DNA of 28,791 nucleotides from Flavobacterium sp. (GTDB lineage: Bacteria; Bacteroidota; Bacteroidia; Flavobacteriales; Flavobacteriaceae): positions 1 to 28,791 of the forward strand of contig NZ_JAGKWP010000020.1 in assembly GCF_021151785.1 (NCBI RefSeq), in the 5' to 3' direction. Below are positions 7,957-16,359 of the stretch, one piece after another. The translations under genes were made by a program, and so were the position numbers. Position 1 is the stretch's first letter. The number at the start of each line of letters is the position of its first letter. The notes under the pieces were generated by a model. It saw only the letters and a program-made list of their open reading frames with translations. It searched no databases and was not told the origin of the DNA.

Positions 7957-8407
7957 ATTTTAAAATCTGAGCTGCGTGAGCTTTCGTTTTTACTTCTTTA
8001 ATAATATCTTCTATTACCCCTTCCTCATTTATAACAAATGTAGTTCGGTGAATACCATCATACTCTTTACCCATAAATTTCTTTGGGCCCCAAACTCCAA
8101 AGGCATTAATTATATTCTTTTCCTCATCAGCTAATAACGCAAATGGAAAATCATATTTTTCTTCAAACTTTTTTTGTGCTTTAGCACTATCTGCACTTAC
8201 ACCAAGTAATTCATAATTATTAGCCTTGAAACGTTCATAATTATCTCTTAAATCGCAAGCTTCTGCTGTACATCCAGGAGTATTAGCTTTTGGGTAAAAG
8301 AAAACAACTAATTTTTTTCCTTTGTAATCAACTAAAGAATGTGTGGTTCCATTTTGATCAATTCCTGAGAAAGCAGGAGCTGCATCACCTATTTTTAAAT
8401 GTGTCAT
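7955..8407 (-). CDS. bcp: Thioredoxin-dependent thiol peroxidase (peroxiredoxin Q / Bcp)
   Basis: The protein has 150 residues, normal for the Bcp/PrxQ subfamily of peroxiredoxins, which reduce hydrogen peroxide and organic peroxides with electrons from thioredoxin. The active-site stretch PKANTPGCTAEACDLRD places the peroxidatic Cys at Cys46 and a resolving Cys at Cys51, the spacing of the atypical 2-Cys type. Thr43 and Pro44 complete the signature, and the downstream HRTTFVI carries the conserved Arg. It is cytosolic and transcribed divergently from nth. A possible -7 box on the minus strand (TATTTTTG, 8473-8466) would give a leader of about 50 bases and would overlap the nth leader. Confidence 0.95.
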   Translation of the reverse strand: MTHLKIGDAAPAFSGIDQNGTTHSLVDYKGKKLVVFFYPKANTPGCTAEACDLRDNYERFKANNYELLGVSADSAKAQKKFEEKYDFPFALLADEEKNIINAFGVWGPKKFMGKEYDGIHRTTFVINEEGVIEDIIKEVKTKAHAAQILK

Positions 8408-8446
8408 TTATTTTAATTTTTAGTTTTAGATATTAAAGTTATCTGT

Positions 8447-8454
8447 TATTTTTG
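8447..8454 (+). promoter_or_regulatory. -7 box for nth
   Basis: TATTTTTG matches TAnnTTTG. Transcription would begin near 8461, leaving a leader of about 18 bases to ATG 8479. This also argues against the TTG at 8452, which lies inside the box. Confidence 0.5.
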
Positions 8455-8478
8455 ATCTGTGCAATCAAAAATACAAAA

Positions 8479-9141
8479 ATGACTAAGAAAGAGAAATCAA
8501 CATTTGTTATAAATACGTTAAATGAACTTTATCCAGAAATTCCAATTCCGTTAGATCATAAGGATGCATATACCTTATTAATTGCCGTTTTACTTTCTGC
8601 TCAATGTACAGATGTTAGAGTAAATCAAATTACACCACTTCTTTTTGCAAAAGCTGATAATCCCTATGATATGATTAAAATGAGCGTGGAAGAAATCCAA
8701 GATATTATAAGACCTTGTGGATTATCACCAATGAAATCAAAAGGAATCTATGGATTATCTAAAATATTAATAGAGAAACACAATGGCAATGTCCCTCAAA
8801 ATTTCAAAGATTTAGAAGAATTACCCGCTGTTGGACATAAAACGGCAAGTGTTGTTATGAGTCAGGCTTTTGGTGTTCCTGCTTTTCCTGTTGATACTCA
8901 CATCCATCGATTAATGTACCGATGGGGATTATCTGATGGCAAAAATGTAGAAAAAACAGAAAAAGACGCTAAAACTTTATTTCCAAAAGAACGCTGGAAT
9001 GACTTACACCTTCAGATAATATGGTATGGAAGAGAATATTCTCCAGCACGAGGTTGGGATTTAGACAAAGATATAATAACCAAAACCATAGGAAGGAAAG
9101 CGGTAATTAATGAATATTATAAAAAAAAGGCTCCAAAATAA
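8479..9141 (+). CDS. nth: Endonuclease III-type DNA glycosylase/AP lyase without the iron-sulfur cluster
   Basis: The protein has 220 residues. It removes oxidised pyrimidines and nicks the abasic site in base excision repair. The helix-hairpin-helix LEELPAVGHKTASVV carries the catalytic Lys121, and VDTHIHR carries the catalytic Asp139, both as in E. coli Nth (Lys120, Asp138). The C-terminal region after GRE, which in E. coli holds the four cysteines of the 4Fe-4S cluster, has no cysteine at all, so no cluster can form. ATG 8479 is chosen over TTG 8452 because of the promoter position and the family N-terminus. Confidence 0.93.
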   Translation: MTKKEKSTFVINTLNELYPEIPIPLDHKDAYTLLIAVLLSAQCTDVRVNQITPLLFAKADNPYDMIKMSVEEIQDIIRPCGLSPMKSKGIYGLSKILIEKHNGNVPQNFKDLEELPAVGHKTASVVMSQAFGVPAFPVDTHIHRLMYRWGLSDGKNVEKTEKDAKTLFPKERWNDLHLQIIWYGREYSPARGWDLDKDIITKTIGRKAVINEYYKKKAPK

Positions 9142-9155
9142 ATTCTGGAGCCTTT
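9126..9155. terminator. Bidirectional terminator between nth and the 48-residue gene
   Basis: A 10-bp stem AAAGGCTCCA / TGGAGCCTTT with a 10-base loop, overlapping the nth stop. The A-tract before it is a T-tract on the minus strand, so it may also end transcription of the minus-strand genes. Confidence 0.8.
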
Positions 9156-9156
9156 C

Positions 9157-9303
9157 TTAGTTTGAAAGACTTTCAAAAGTAAGATTACCAGCCCTCACTA
9201 TTTTTAATGCTTTCGAATAACTCAAAATTAAATCAACCGTTGTTTTAGATGGTAAAAGCTTTTTGGTAGTAGCTTCTTTTTTCTTAGAGTAAAGTTTTGC
9301 CAT
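9157..9303 (-). CDS. Small basic protein, 48 residues
   Basis: A short minus-strand ORF (ATG at 9303, TAA at 9157-9159) encodes 48 residues. It has a Lys-rich N-terminus (MAKLYSKKKEATTKK) and a C-terminal half with TVDLILSYSKALKIV and ending near FESLSN. I believe similar short proteins, with a basic head followed by SYSKAL and a Phe-Glu-x-Leu end, recur in flavobacteria, but cannot verify it here. It lies 48 bases downstream of the ECF sigma gene on the same strand and ends at a terminator. Codon use matches its neighbours. No function is known. Confidence 0.6.
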   Translation of the reverse strand: MAKLYSKKKEATTKKLLPSKTTVDLILSYSKALKIVRAGNLTFESLSN

Positions 9304-9351
9304 ATAATAGTTTTATTTCTATTACAACGCAAACCAAAATAATTTATTGTA

Positions 9352-9939
9352 TTAATTCGTTAAAATTATTCTATTTTTTTCAATTAACTTTCTTAGATTA
9401 ATTACGGCATACCTCATTCGTCCTAAGGCTGTATTAATACTTACCCCAGTAATATCAGCAATTTCTTTAAAACTCAAATCATCATAAAAGCGCATTTTCA
9501 AAACTTCTCTTTGATCTTCAGGTAAAGACTCTACTAATTTTTTTAAATCTTTCTCAACTTGAAACTCAATTAATTTACCCTCAATGTTTTGAGCAGAATC
9601 TGACATGGAATTAAAAATACTATACTCTTCTGTCTCTCGTTGCATAGGCATTTTTTTATTCTTTCTAAAAAAATCAATAGTCTGATTATGAGCAATACGC
9701 ATCAACCAAGGTAAAAACTTGCCCTCTTCGTTGTAAGCGTTTGTTTTAAGAGTCTTAATAACTTTAATAAAAGTATCTTGAAAGATATCATCACTTATAG
9801 TTGTATCTCCCACTTTAGAATAAATAAAGCCATACACTTTAGCTTGATGTCTTTCAATCAAAATAGCCAATGCAGATTCATCACCGTCAATGTAGTTCTT
9901 TAATAAAATAGCATCTGAAAGCTGTACACGATTTACCAT
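9352..9939 (-). CDS. ECF-type RNA polymerase sigma-70 factor
   Basis: The protein has 195 residues. Region 2 is at about 25-95 (including DDIFQDTFIKV and PWLMRIAHNQTIDFFRK) and region 4 at about 133-187, with a helix-turn-helix in SFKEIADITGVSINTALGRM. There is no region 1.1 or 3, so it belongs to the ECF group. It lacks the extra regions of the housekeeping factor. No anti-sigma gene with a membrane helix lies next to it; the downstream neighbour is the 48-residue basic protein. The regulon cannot be predicted. Confidence 0.9.
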   Translation of the reverse strand: MVNRVQLSDAILLKNYIDGDESALAILIERHQAKVYGFIYSKVGDTTISDDIFQDTFIKVIKTLKTNAYNEEGKFLPWLMRIAHNQTIDFFRKNKKMPMQRETEEYSIFNSMSDSAQNIEGKLIEFQVEKDLKKLVESLPEDQREVLKMRFYDDLSFKEIADITGVSINTALGRMRYAVINLRKLIEKNRIILTN

Positions 9940-10034
9940 AGTAATACCTTTTAGAGTTAATTAAGTTTGGTCTAGAAATTCTAAAAAGTATTTTTGTTAC
10001 TATAGGCTATTTAGGTTTTTGGGTTAGTCAAGAA

Positions 10035-10042
10035 CAAATATA
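10035..10042 (-). promoter_or_regulatory. -7 box for the ECF sigma gene
   Basis: The minus strand reads TATATTTG, with TTG (CAA at 10064-10066 on the plus strand) 21 bases upstream as -33 element. The 5' leader would be about 90 bases, longer than elsewhere in this window. Confidence 0.45.
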
Positions 10043-10205
10043 ATGTTAAATATTTCAAAAAAACAAATATCAATTAAAAATTTAACAGTTTTCAGACAAT
10101 AAAACAAGATATTTTAATAGAAAAAAGTGAAAATTAGATTATAAACTATTACTAAATTAATTCATTTTGATATCAGTCTAATACCTTTTTCGAACTTATA
10201 ATTTG

Positions 10206-10213
10206 TATCTTTG
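10206..10213 (+). promoter_or_regulatory. -7 box for uvrA-uvrB
   Basis: TATCTTTG matches TAnnTTTG and ends 19 bases before ATG 10233, giving a leader of about 13 bases. This excludes the upstream in-frame start at 10203. Confidence 0.55.
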
Positions 10214-10232
10214 CGAAAATTCATTTTTTGGC

Positions 10233-13046
10233 ATGGAAAAGAAAGACATAACTGGATTAGATCCCAAAAAACATATCTTAATTAAAGGAGCGCAATTACA
10301 CAATTTAAAAAATATTGACGTAGCCATTCCAAGAAATGAATTGGTTGTGATTACAGGACTTTCAGGATCTGGAAAATCTAGTTTAGCTTTTGACACACTT
10401 TATGCAGAGGGTCAACGCCGATATGTTGAAAGTTTATCTTCTTATGCGCGTCAGTTTCTAGGTAAATTAGACAAACCAAAAGTGGAGTACATTAAAGGAA
10501 TTGCTCCTGCTATTGCCATAGAACAAAAAGTAAATACTACAAATGCTCGATCTACTGTAGGTACTTCAACTGAAGTTTACGACTACTTGAAATTGCTTTT
10601 CGCAAGAATCGGAAAAACGTACTCCCCTATTTCTGGTCAAGAAGTAAAAAAACATACCGTTTCAGACGTTGTAAACTTTATTCAAACCTTACCTCTTGAA
10701 TCAAAATGGTTGTTATTAGCTCCTATCCATTTGGAAGAAGGTAGAAAGTTAATTGATAAACTTAAAGTATTGCTACAACAAGGTTTTGCACGTATTTTAG
10801 TAGACAATCAAACGGTTCGTTTGGATGATTTTGTGGCTACTCTAGAAATGATTGATGAAAAGACACTTACTGATAAAGAAATAGTGTTGATTGTAGACCG
10901 TATTGTGGTTAAAAATGAAGAAGAATTTTTTAATCGAATTGCAGATGCTATACAAATTGCCTTTTATGAAGGTAAAGGGGAATTGTCTGTACAAAATGCT
11001 GACACAAATGAAAAAACTGTTTTCAATACGAATTTTCAATTAGACGGATTAGATTTTTTAGAACCGAACATCCATTTATTTAGTTTTAATAATCCTTATG
11101 GTGCTTGTCCAAGTTGTGAGGGCTATGGAAATATTATAGGCATTGATGAAGAATTAGTGATTCCTAATACCGCTTTATCCATTTATGAAAACGCAATTTT
11201 TCCATGGCGAGGGGAGAGTATGAGTTGGTACCGTGATCAATTGGTGAATAATTCACATCATTTTGATTTCCCAATACACAAACCCTACTTTGAATTGAGT
11301 GCAGCACAAAAGCAATTGGTATGGGATGGAAATCGTTATTTTACTGGTTTACATGATTTCTTTGCCGATTTAGAAGCAAATAATTATAAAATTCAAAACA
11401 GAGTTTTATTATCAAGATACCGAGGAAAGACAAAATGTCCAACTTGTAAAGGAAAACGCCTTCGTCAAGAAGCCAATAATGTAAAAGTAGGTGGGAAAAC
11501 AATTTCTGATTTAGTTGATTTACCAATTATTCAACTTATTCCTTTTTTCAACGAATTACAACTCTCTGATTACGATTACAAAGTAGCCAAAAGGTTATTG
11601 TTAGAAATTCAAAATCGTTTACAATTTTTAAACGATGTGGGACTTAATTATTTAACTTTAAACCGAAATTCATCCACTTTATCTGGAGGTGAATCACAGC
11701 GCATAAACTTAGCTACATCTTTAGGAAGTAGTTTAGTAGGATCGATGTATATCCTAGACGAACCAAGTATCGGCTTACATCCAAAAGACACCGAAAAATT
11801 AGTTACTGTTTTAGAAAATTTGAAAAAATTAGGTAATACAGTAATTGTGGTTGAACATGATGAAGATATTATGAAAGCGGCTGACATGATAATTGACATT
11901 GGTCCAGAAGCAGGGACTCATGGTGGACAGTTAGTGGCACAAGGAAAATACGACGATATTTTAACTTGTGATTCTTTAACTGCTCAGTATTTATCTGGAA
12001 GATATGTCATAGAAGTACCTAAGAATAGAAGAAAATTTAAAAATCATATAGAAGTTAAAGGTGCTCGAGAAAATAATTTAAAAAATATTGACGTAACTTT
12101 TCCTTTAGACTGTTTAACTGTTATTACGGGAGTTTCTGGAAGTGGAAAAAGTACACTTGTGAAGAAAATATTATTTCCAGCATTGCAAAAAAAATTAACT
12201 GGATTAGGTGATAAAGCCGGACAATTTACTGCTTTAGAAGGAAGTTATTCACATATAAAGAATATTGAATATGTAGATCAAAATCCTATTGGGAGAAGTT
12301 CACGATCTAATCCGGTGACTTATATCAAAGCCTATGACGATATTCGCGATTTATTTGCTAAACAAAATACGTCTAAATTAAGAGGTTACCAAGCCAAACA
12401 TTTTTCATTCAATGTTGATGGAGGACGCTGTGAAACCTGTAAAGGTGATGGTGAAGTTACAATAGAAATGCAGTTCATGGCCGATGTTCACTTGGAATGT
12501 GAAACGTGCCAAGGAAAAAGATTTAAAAAGGAAGTATTGGAAGTTAATTTTGAAGGAAAAAACATTGATGACGTATTAAAAATGACCATCGATGAAGCCT
12601 TGGAATTTTTCAATCTACACAAGCAAACTAAAATAACTCAAAAACTGCAACCCCTACAAGATGTTGGTTTGGGTTATGTACAACTTGGTCAATCTTCTTC
12701 AACTTTATCTGGTGGAGAAGCGCAACGTATAAAATTAGCTTCTTTCTTAGTTAAAGGTGCTACAAAAGAAAAAATGTTATTTGTTTTTGACGAACCAACA
12801 ACCGGTTTACATTTTCATGATATTAAAAAATTATTAGCTTCATTTGATGCCTTAATAGATAAAGGACATTCCATAATCGTAATTGAACACAATTTAGATT
12901 TAATTAAATGTGCTGATTATATCATAGATATTGGTCCTGAAGGTGGTGATAAGGGTGGGAACTTAGTCGCATTTGGTTCTCCTGAAGAAGTTGCTAAAAA
13001 CAAAAAATCTATTACGGGGATTTATTTAAAAGAGAAATTGAATTAA
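10233..13046 (+). CDS. uvrA: Excinuclease ABC subunit A
   Basis: The protein has 937 residues, normal for UvrA, the damage-recognition ATPase of nucleotide excision repair. It is a duplicated ABC ATPase. Walker A motifs are GLSGSGKS (42-49) and GVSGSGKS in the second half; signatures are LSGGESQRINLA and LSGGEAQRIKLA; Walker B regions are ILDEPSIGLH and VFDEPTTGLH. Zinc CxxC pairs are present in CPTCKGKR, CETCKGDG and CETCQGKR. The first zinc module keeps only its second pair (Cys292, Cys295); the usual first CxxC is replaced by TNFQ near 266-269. uvrB starts one base after its stop, so both subunits are made from one transcript. Confidence 0.97.
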   Translation: MEKKDITGLDPKKHILIKGAQLHNLKNIDVAIPRNELVVITGLSGSGKSSLAFDTLYAEGQRRYVESLSSYARQFLGKLDKPKVEYIKGIAPAIAIEQKVNTTNARSTVGTSTEVYDYLKLLFARIGKTYSPISGQEVKKHTVSDVVNFIQTLPLESKWLLLAPIHLEEGRKLIDKLKVLLQQGFARILVDNQTVRLDDFVATLEMIDEKTLTDKEIVLIVDRIVVKNEEEFFNRIADAIQIAFYEGKGELSVQNADTNEKTVFNTNFQLDGLDFLEPNIHLFSFNNPYGACPSCEGYGNIIGIDEELVIPNTALSIYENAIFPWRGESMSWYRDQLVNNSHHFDFPIHKPYFELSAAQKQLVWDGNRYFTGLHDFFADLEANNYKIQNRVLLSRYRGKTKCPTCKGKRLRQEANNVKVGGKTISDLVDLPIIQLIPFFNELQLSDYDYKVAKRLLLEIQNRLQFLNDVGLNYLTLNRNSSTLSGGESQRINLATSLGSSLVGSMYILDEPSIGLHPKDTEKLVTVLENLKKLGNTVIVVEHDEDIMKAADMIIDIGPEAGTHGGQLVAQGKYDDILTCDSLTAQYLSGRYVIEVPKNRRKFKNHIEVKGARENNLKNIDVTFPLDCLTVITGVSGSGKSTLVKKILFPALQKKLTGLGDKAGQFTALEGSYSHIKNIEYVDQNPIGRSSRSNPVTYIKAYDDIRDLFAKQNTSKLRGYQAKHFSFNVDGGRCETCKGDGEVTIEMQFMADVHLECETCQGKRFKKEVLEVNFEGKNIDDVLKMTIDEALEFFNLHKQTKITQKLQPLQDVGLGYVQLGQSSSTLSGGEAQRIKLASFLVKGATKEKMLFVFDEPTTGLHFHDIKKLLASFDALIDKGHSIIVIEHNLDLIKCADYIIDIGPEGGDKGGNLVAFGSPEEVAKNKKSITGIYLKEKLN

Positions 13047-13047
13047 T

Positions 13048-15036
13048 ATGCGTTTTCAAGTTGTATCAGATTACAAACCAACAGGAGATCAGCCTGAAGC
13101 TATAAAAAAACTAGCTAATGCAATAAATACGGGCGAAAAATACCAAACCTTGTTGGGAGTAACCGGCTCAGGTAAAACTTTTACGGTAGCCAATGTGATA
13201 CAAGAAGTACAAAAGCCAACTTTAATTTTAGCTCATAATAAAACGTTGGCGGCACAATTGTACTCGGAATTTAAGCAGTTTTTCCCTAATAATTCTGTTC
13301 AATATTTTGTGTCGTACTATGATTATTATCAACCTGAAGCCTTTATTCCTGTAACAGGCACCTATATTGAAAAAGATTTATCCATAAATGATGAGTTGGA
13401 AAAATTACGTTTAAGTACGACTTCTGCCCTACTCTCTGGAAGAAGAGATATTGTCGTAATTTCATCAGTATCTTGTCTATATGGTATCGGAAATCCGGTT
13501 GAATTTCAAAAAAATGTAATTTCAATAGAAAACGGGCAGCAACTCTCGAGAACAAAACTTTTACACCGATTAGTTCAAAGTTTATACGCTAGAACTGAGG
13601 CCGAATTTACCGCAGGAACTTTTCGTATTAAAGGTGATACTGTTGAAATTTTCCCTAGTTATGCTGATGATCCGTTTCGAATTCATTTTTTTGGAGATGA
13701 AATTGAAGAAATTGAAGCCTTTGACGCTACTTCATCCAAAGTCATTGAGCGTTATGAACGTTTAAATATATATCCCGCGAATATGTTTGTAACCTCTCCC
13801 GATGTTTTGCAGAAAGCCATTTGGGAAATTCAACAAGATTTAGTAAAACAAGTTGATTATTTTAAAGAAATAGGTAAACATCTAGAAGCCAAACGTTTGG
13901 AAGAACGAACTAATTTCGACTTAGAAATGATTCGAGAACTAGGATATTGCTCGGGTATTGAAAATTATTCGCGTTATTTAGATGGTAGACAAGCAGGCAC
14001 AAGACCTTTCTGTTTATTGGATTATTTTCCTGATGATTATTTAATGGTTGTTGATGAAAGTCACGTGACTATTTCTCAAGTTCATGCTATGTATGGTGGT
14101 GACCGAAGTAGAAAAGAAAACTTGGTTGAATATGGTTTCCGATTACCCGCTGCTATGGACAACAGACCGTTAAAATTTGAAGAATTTGAAGCCTTGCAAA
14201 ATCAGGTTTTATATGTATCTGCCACCCCTGCTGATTATGAATTACAAAAGACAGGTGGCGAATTTGTAGAACAAATTATTCGACCAACAGGTTTATTGGA
14301 TCCTATTATAGAGGTACGCCCTAGTGCCAATCAAATTGACGATTTAATTGAAGAAATTCAGGTTCGTTGTGAAGCAGATGAACGGGTATTGGTGACTACT
14401 TTAACGAAAAGAATGGCAGAAGAATTGGCTAAATATTTGACTAAAGTAGCAATACGTTGCCGTTACATCCATTCAGATGTTGACACCTTAGAACGTGTTG
14501 AAATCATGCAAGATTTACGAAAAGGTTTATATGATGTATTAATTGGAGTAAACTTATTACGTGAAGGCTTAGATTTACCAGAAGTATCATTAGTAGCTAT
14601 TTTAGATGCTGACAAGGAAGGTTTTTTAAGAAGCCACCGTTCTTTAACACAAACAGTGGGAAGAGCTGCAAGAAATGTGAACGGAAAAGCCATTATGTAT
14701 GCCGATAAAATTACAAATTCAATGCAACGTACAATTGACGAAACCAATTATCGTAGAGAAAAGCAGATGAATTACAATTTGGCAAATAATAAAACGCCAC
14801 AAGCATTAAATAAATCAATTGAAAATGCACTTACAAAATCTTCAATTGCTACATACAATTACATGGATGCATCAAAAGTTGCAGCAGAACCTGTGTTAGA
14901 ATATTTAAGTAAGCCCGAAATAGAGAAAAAAATAAGAGAATTACGTAAATTAATGGAAAAAGCAGCTAAAGAACTCGATTTTATGCAAGCAGCCAAATAC
15001 AGAGATGAAATTAAATCATGGCAAGATAAATTATAA
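13048..15036 (+). CDS. uvrB: Excinuclease ABC subunit B
   Basis: The protein has 662 residues, the usual length of UvrB, the helicase-like subunit that verifies damage and recruits UvrC. Walker A is GVTGSGKT (37-44). The damage-probing beta-hairpin region is YYDYYQPEA (90-98). The DEAD-like box is VVDESH (334-339). The C-terminal helicase motif includes QTVGRAARN, and the UvrC-interacting UVR domain is at about 625-662. All expected domains are intact. It is separated from uvrA by a single base. No clear terminator hairpin is visible in the 71 bases between it and the convergent TerB-like gene. Confidence 0.97.
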   Translation: MRFQVVSDYKPTGDQPEAIKKLANAINTGEKYQTLLGVTGSGKTFTVANVIQEVQKPTLILAHNKTLAAQLYSEFKQFFPNNSVQYFVSYYDYYQPEAFIPVTGTYIEKDLSINDELEKLRLSTTSALLSGRRDIVVISSVSCLYGIGNPVEFQKNVISIENGQQLSRTKLLHRLVQSLYARTEAEFTAGTFRIKGDTVEIFPSYADDPFRIHFFGDEIEEIEAFDATSSKVIERYERLNIYPANMFVTSPDVLQKAIWEIQQDLVKQVDYFKEIGKHLEAKRLEERTNFDLEMIRELGYCSGIENYSRYLDGRQAGTRPFCLLDYFPDDYLMVVDESHVTISQVHAMYGGDRSRKENLVEYGFRLPAAMDNRPLKFEEFEALQNQVLYVSATPADYELQKTGGEFVEQIIRPTGLLDPIIEVRPSANQIDDLIEEIQVRCEADERVLVTTLTKRMAEELAKYLTKVAIRCRYIHSDVDTLERVEIMQDLRKGLYDVLIGVNLLREGLDLPEVSLVAILDADKEGFLRSHRSLTQTVGRAARNVNGKAIMYADKITNSMQRTIDETNYRREKQMNYNLANNKTPQALNKSIENALTKSSIATYNYMDASKVAAEPVLEYLSKPEIEKKIRELRKLMEKAAKELDFMQAAKYRDEIKSWQDKL

Positions 15037-15107
15037 GCACACAGTTTCTAAAACAATTAAGACTTTGGTAATTGCAAATATAATATGAAACTAAATTAAC
15101 TTGCTTT

Positions 15108-15509
15108 TTAATTATACTGTTCTGAAAATAAAGCCAATAAGGTTTGACCATCAATTAAACCATTCGGTGATTTTTGCATCATGTTTAAAATGCGTTTCAT
15201 AGCAAATGGATTGAGTCCCATATTAATCCCTATTTCATTAATTTTAATTTGTTCACGTTCATGTAATACATCATCACAATGCATTAACAACGCCAAACGA
15301 TAAAACTGACAAATACGACTGAATTCATCTTTCATGATTTGAACACTGTCTTTATTTTCAAATAGTTTATGTAAAGTGGGTTTATCAATTTCTAATTCAG
15401 TGGCTACCATCTCGATAAAATCATATTCTCGATCATGCAATTCACCATCTACCAATGCAAAGGCAATCATTTCGCGTAATAAATTTAATTTTTCTTCTTG
15501 TGGTTCCAT
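15108..15509 (-). CDS. TerB-like protein
   Basis: The protein has 133 residues, all helical and cytosolic. The N-terminal FALVDGELHDREYDFIEMVA is the typical first repeat of the TerB fold (alpha-helical, metal-binding acidic residues), and REQIKINEIGINMGL in the second half resembles the second repeat. TerB proteins are linked to tellurite and stress responses, but many stand-alone members have no known role. It is convergent to uvrB and has its own promoter. Confidence 0.7.
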   Translation of the reverse strand: MEPQEEKLNLLREMIAFALVDGELHDREYDFIEMVATELEIDKPTLHKLFENKDSVQIMKDEFSRICQFYRLALLMHCDDVLHEREQIKINEIGINMGLNPFAMKRILNMMQKSPNGLIDGQTLLALFSEQYN

Positions 15510-15541
15510 TTAAAAATGTAATTTTAATGATGAATCTATAT

Positions 15542-15549
15542 CAAATATA
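15542..15549 (-). promoter_or_regulatory. -7 box for the TerB-like gene
   Basis: The minus strand reads TATATTTG (TAnnTTTG), about 33 bases before ATG 15509. It sits immediately in front of the divergent esterase start at 15555, so the esterase must use a promoter within or beyond it. Confidence 0.45.
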
Positions 15550-15554
15550 AAAAA

Positions 15555-16349
15555 ATGTTAAAAAAAAACATCTATTTTTTTATCATAATTTTAACGCTGT
15601 CCGGTAACTTGTTCGCTCAAAGCAAGATAGACACGTTAACATTAACCGCCAATAAATTGGGATACCCAAAAAAAATTTGGATTTATTTACCAGTCAATTA
15701 TGCTAAAGACATACATAAGAAATTCCCGGTTCTTTACATGATGGATGGACAAAATTTATTTGACTCAAAGACTTCATTTGCAGGAGAATGGCAAGTTGAT
15801 GAAACGCTAGACAGTTTAAAAGCCAATTGTATTGTTGTGGGAATTGAACACGGGAATCAAGAACGAATTAACGAATTAACCCCTTTTAAAAATGATAATT
15901 ATGGCGGAGGAAAAGCAGATTTAATGTTGGATTTCATTTTACATCAAGTCATGCCGTATATTAACTCAACTTACCGAACAAAAACAGATAAAAACCATAC
16001 CGCTATTTTTGGAAGCTCGTTAGGTGGTTTATTTGCCTATTATGCTGTATTTAAACATCCTGATATTTTTGGAAAAGCAGGTGTTTTTTCGCCTGCCTTT
16101 TGGATCAATAAAAAAGAATTGTTGGAATTAAGTAAAGCGACGGATAAATCAAATGCAAAATTTTATTTTATGTGCGGGACCAAGGAAAGTGAAAACATGG
16201 TAACGGATTTAAATGAATTGGCGCATGATTTAAACAGAATTCGATGTGAATGTAAAATGTTAACCAAAAAAGTCATAATTACAAATGGAGAACATAATGA
16301 AAAATTATGGCGCGAACAATTTGCAAAAGCGTATCTTTGGCTTTTCTAA
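15555..16349 (+). CDS. Secreted esterase of the EstD / PF00756 type
   Basis: The protein has 264 residues. The N-terminus is a signal peptide (Lys-rich head, hydrophobic stretch, cleavage likely after Ala21-Gln22 in LFAQ). The mature part is an alpha/beta-hydrolase of the putative esterase family: YMMDGQNLFD at 61-70, nucleophile Ser155 in GSSLGG, and catalytic His247 in NGEHNE. Such enzymes hydrolyse acetyl or feruloyl esters of sugars, or siderophore esters; the substrate here is unknown. It is probably periplasmic or exported. It is followed after about 10 bases by the DUF1456 gene on the same strand. Confidence 0.85.
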   Translation: MLKKNIYFFIIILTLSGNLFAQSKIDTLTLTANKLGYPKKIWIYLPVNYAKDIHKKFPVLYMMDGQNLFDSKTSFAGEWQVDETLDSLKANCIVVGIEHGNQERINELTPFKNDNYGGGKADLMLDFILHQVMPYINSTYRTKTDKNHTAIFGSSLGGLFAYYAVFKHPDIFGKAGVFSPAFWINKKELLELSKATDKSNAKFYFMCGTKESENMVTDLNELAHDLNRIRCECKMLTKKVIITNGEHNEKLWREQFAKAYLWLF

Positions 16350-16359
16350 TTAATGAATG

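Larger units (their letters stand above)
9940..10232. other. Divergent intergenic region between the sigma factor and uvrA
   Basis: This is 293 bases of AT-rich DNA with no ORF that looks real. It holds the leader and promoter of the sigma gene (minus-strand -7 box near 10035-10042) and the uvrA promoter at its right end. I see no hairpin, LexA-like palindrome or structured RNA in it. Confidence 0.6.

Noticed and set aside
9352..9939. Anti-sigma factor partner for the ECF sigma gene
   Set aside because: The only downstream gene encodes 48 soluble basic residues without a membrane helix or zinc-binding motif.
10203..10232. Longer start for uvrA
   Set aside because: The extension contains the -7 promoter box at 10206-10213, so it cannot be in the transcript.
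15075..15082. A minus-strand TATATTTG box after uvrB
   Set aside because: It would drive transcription antisense into uvrB with no gene to serve; AT-rich DNA gives such matches by chance.
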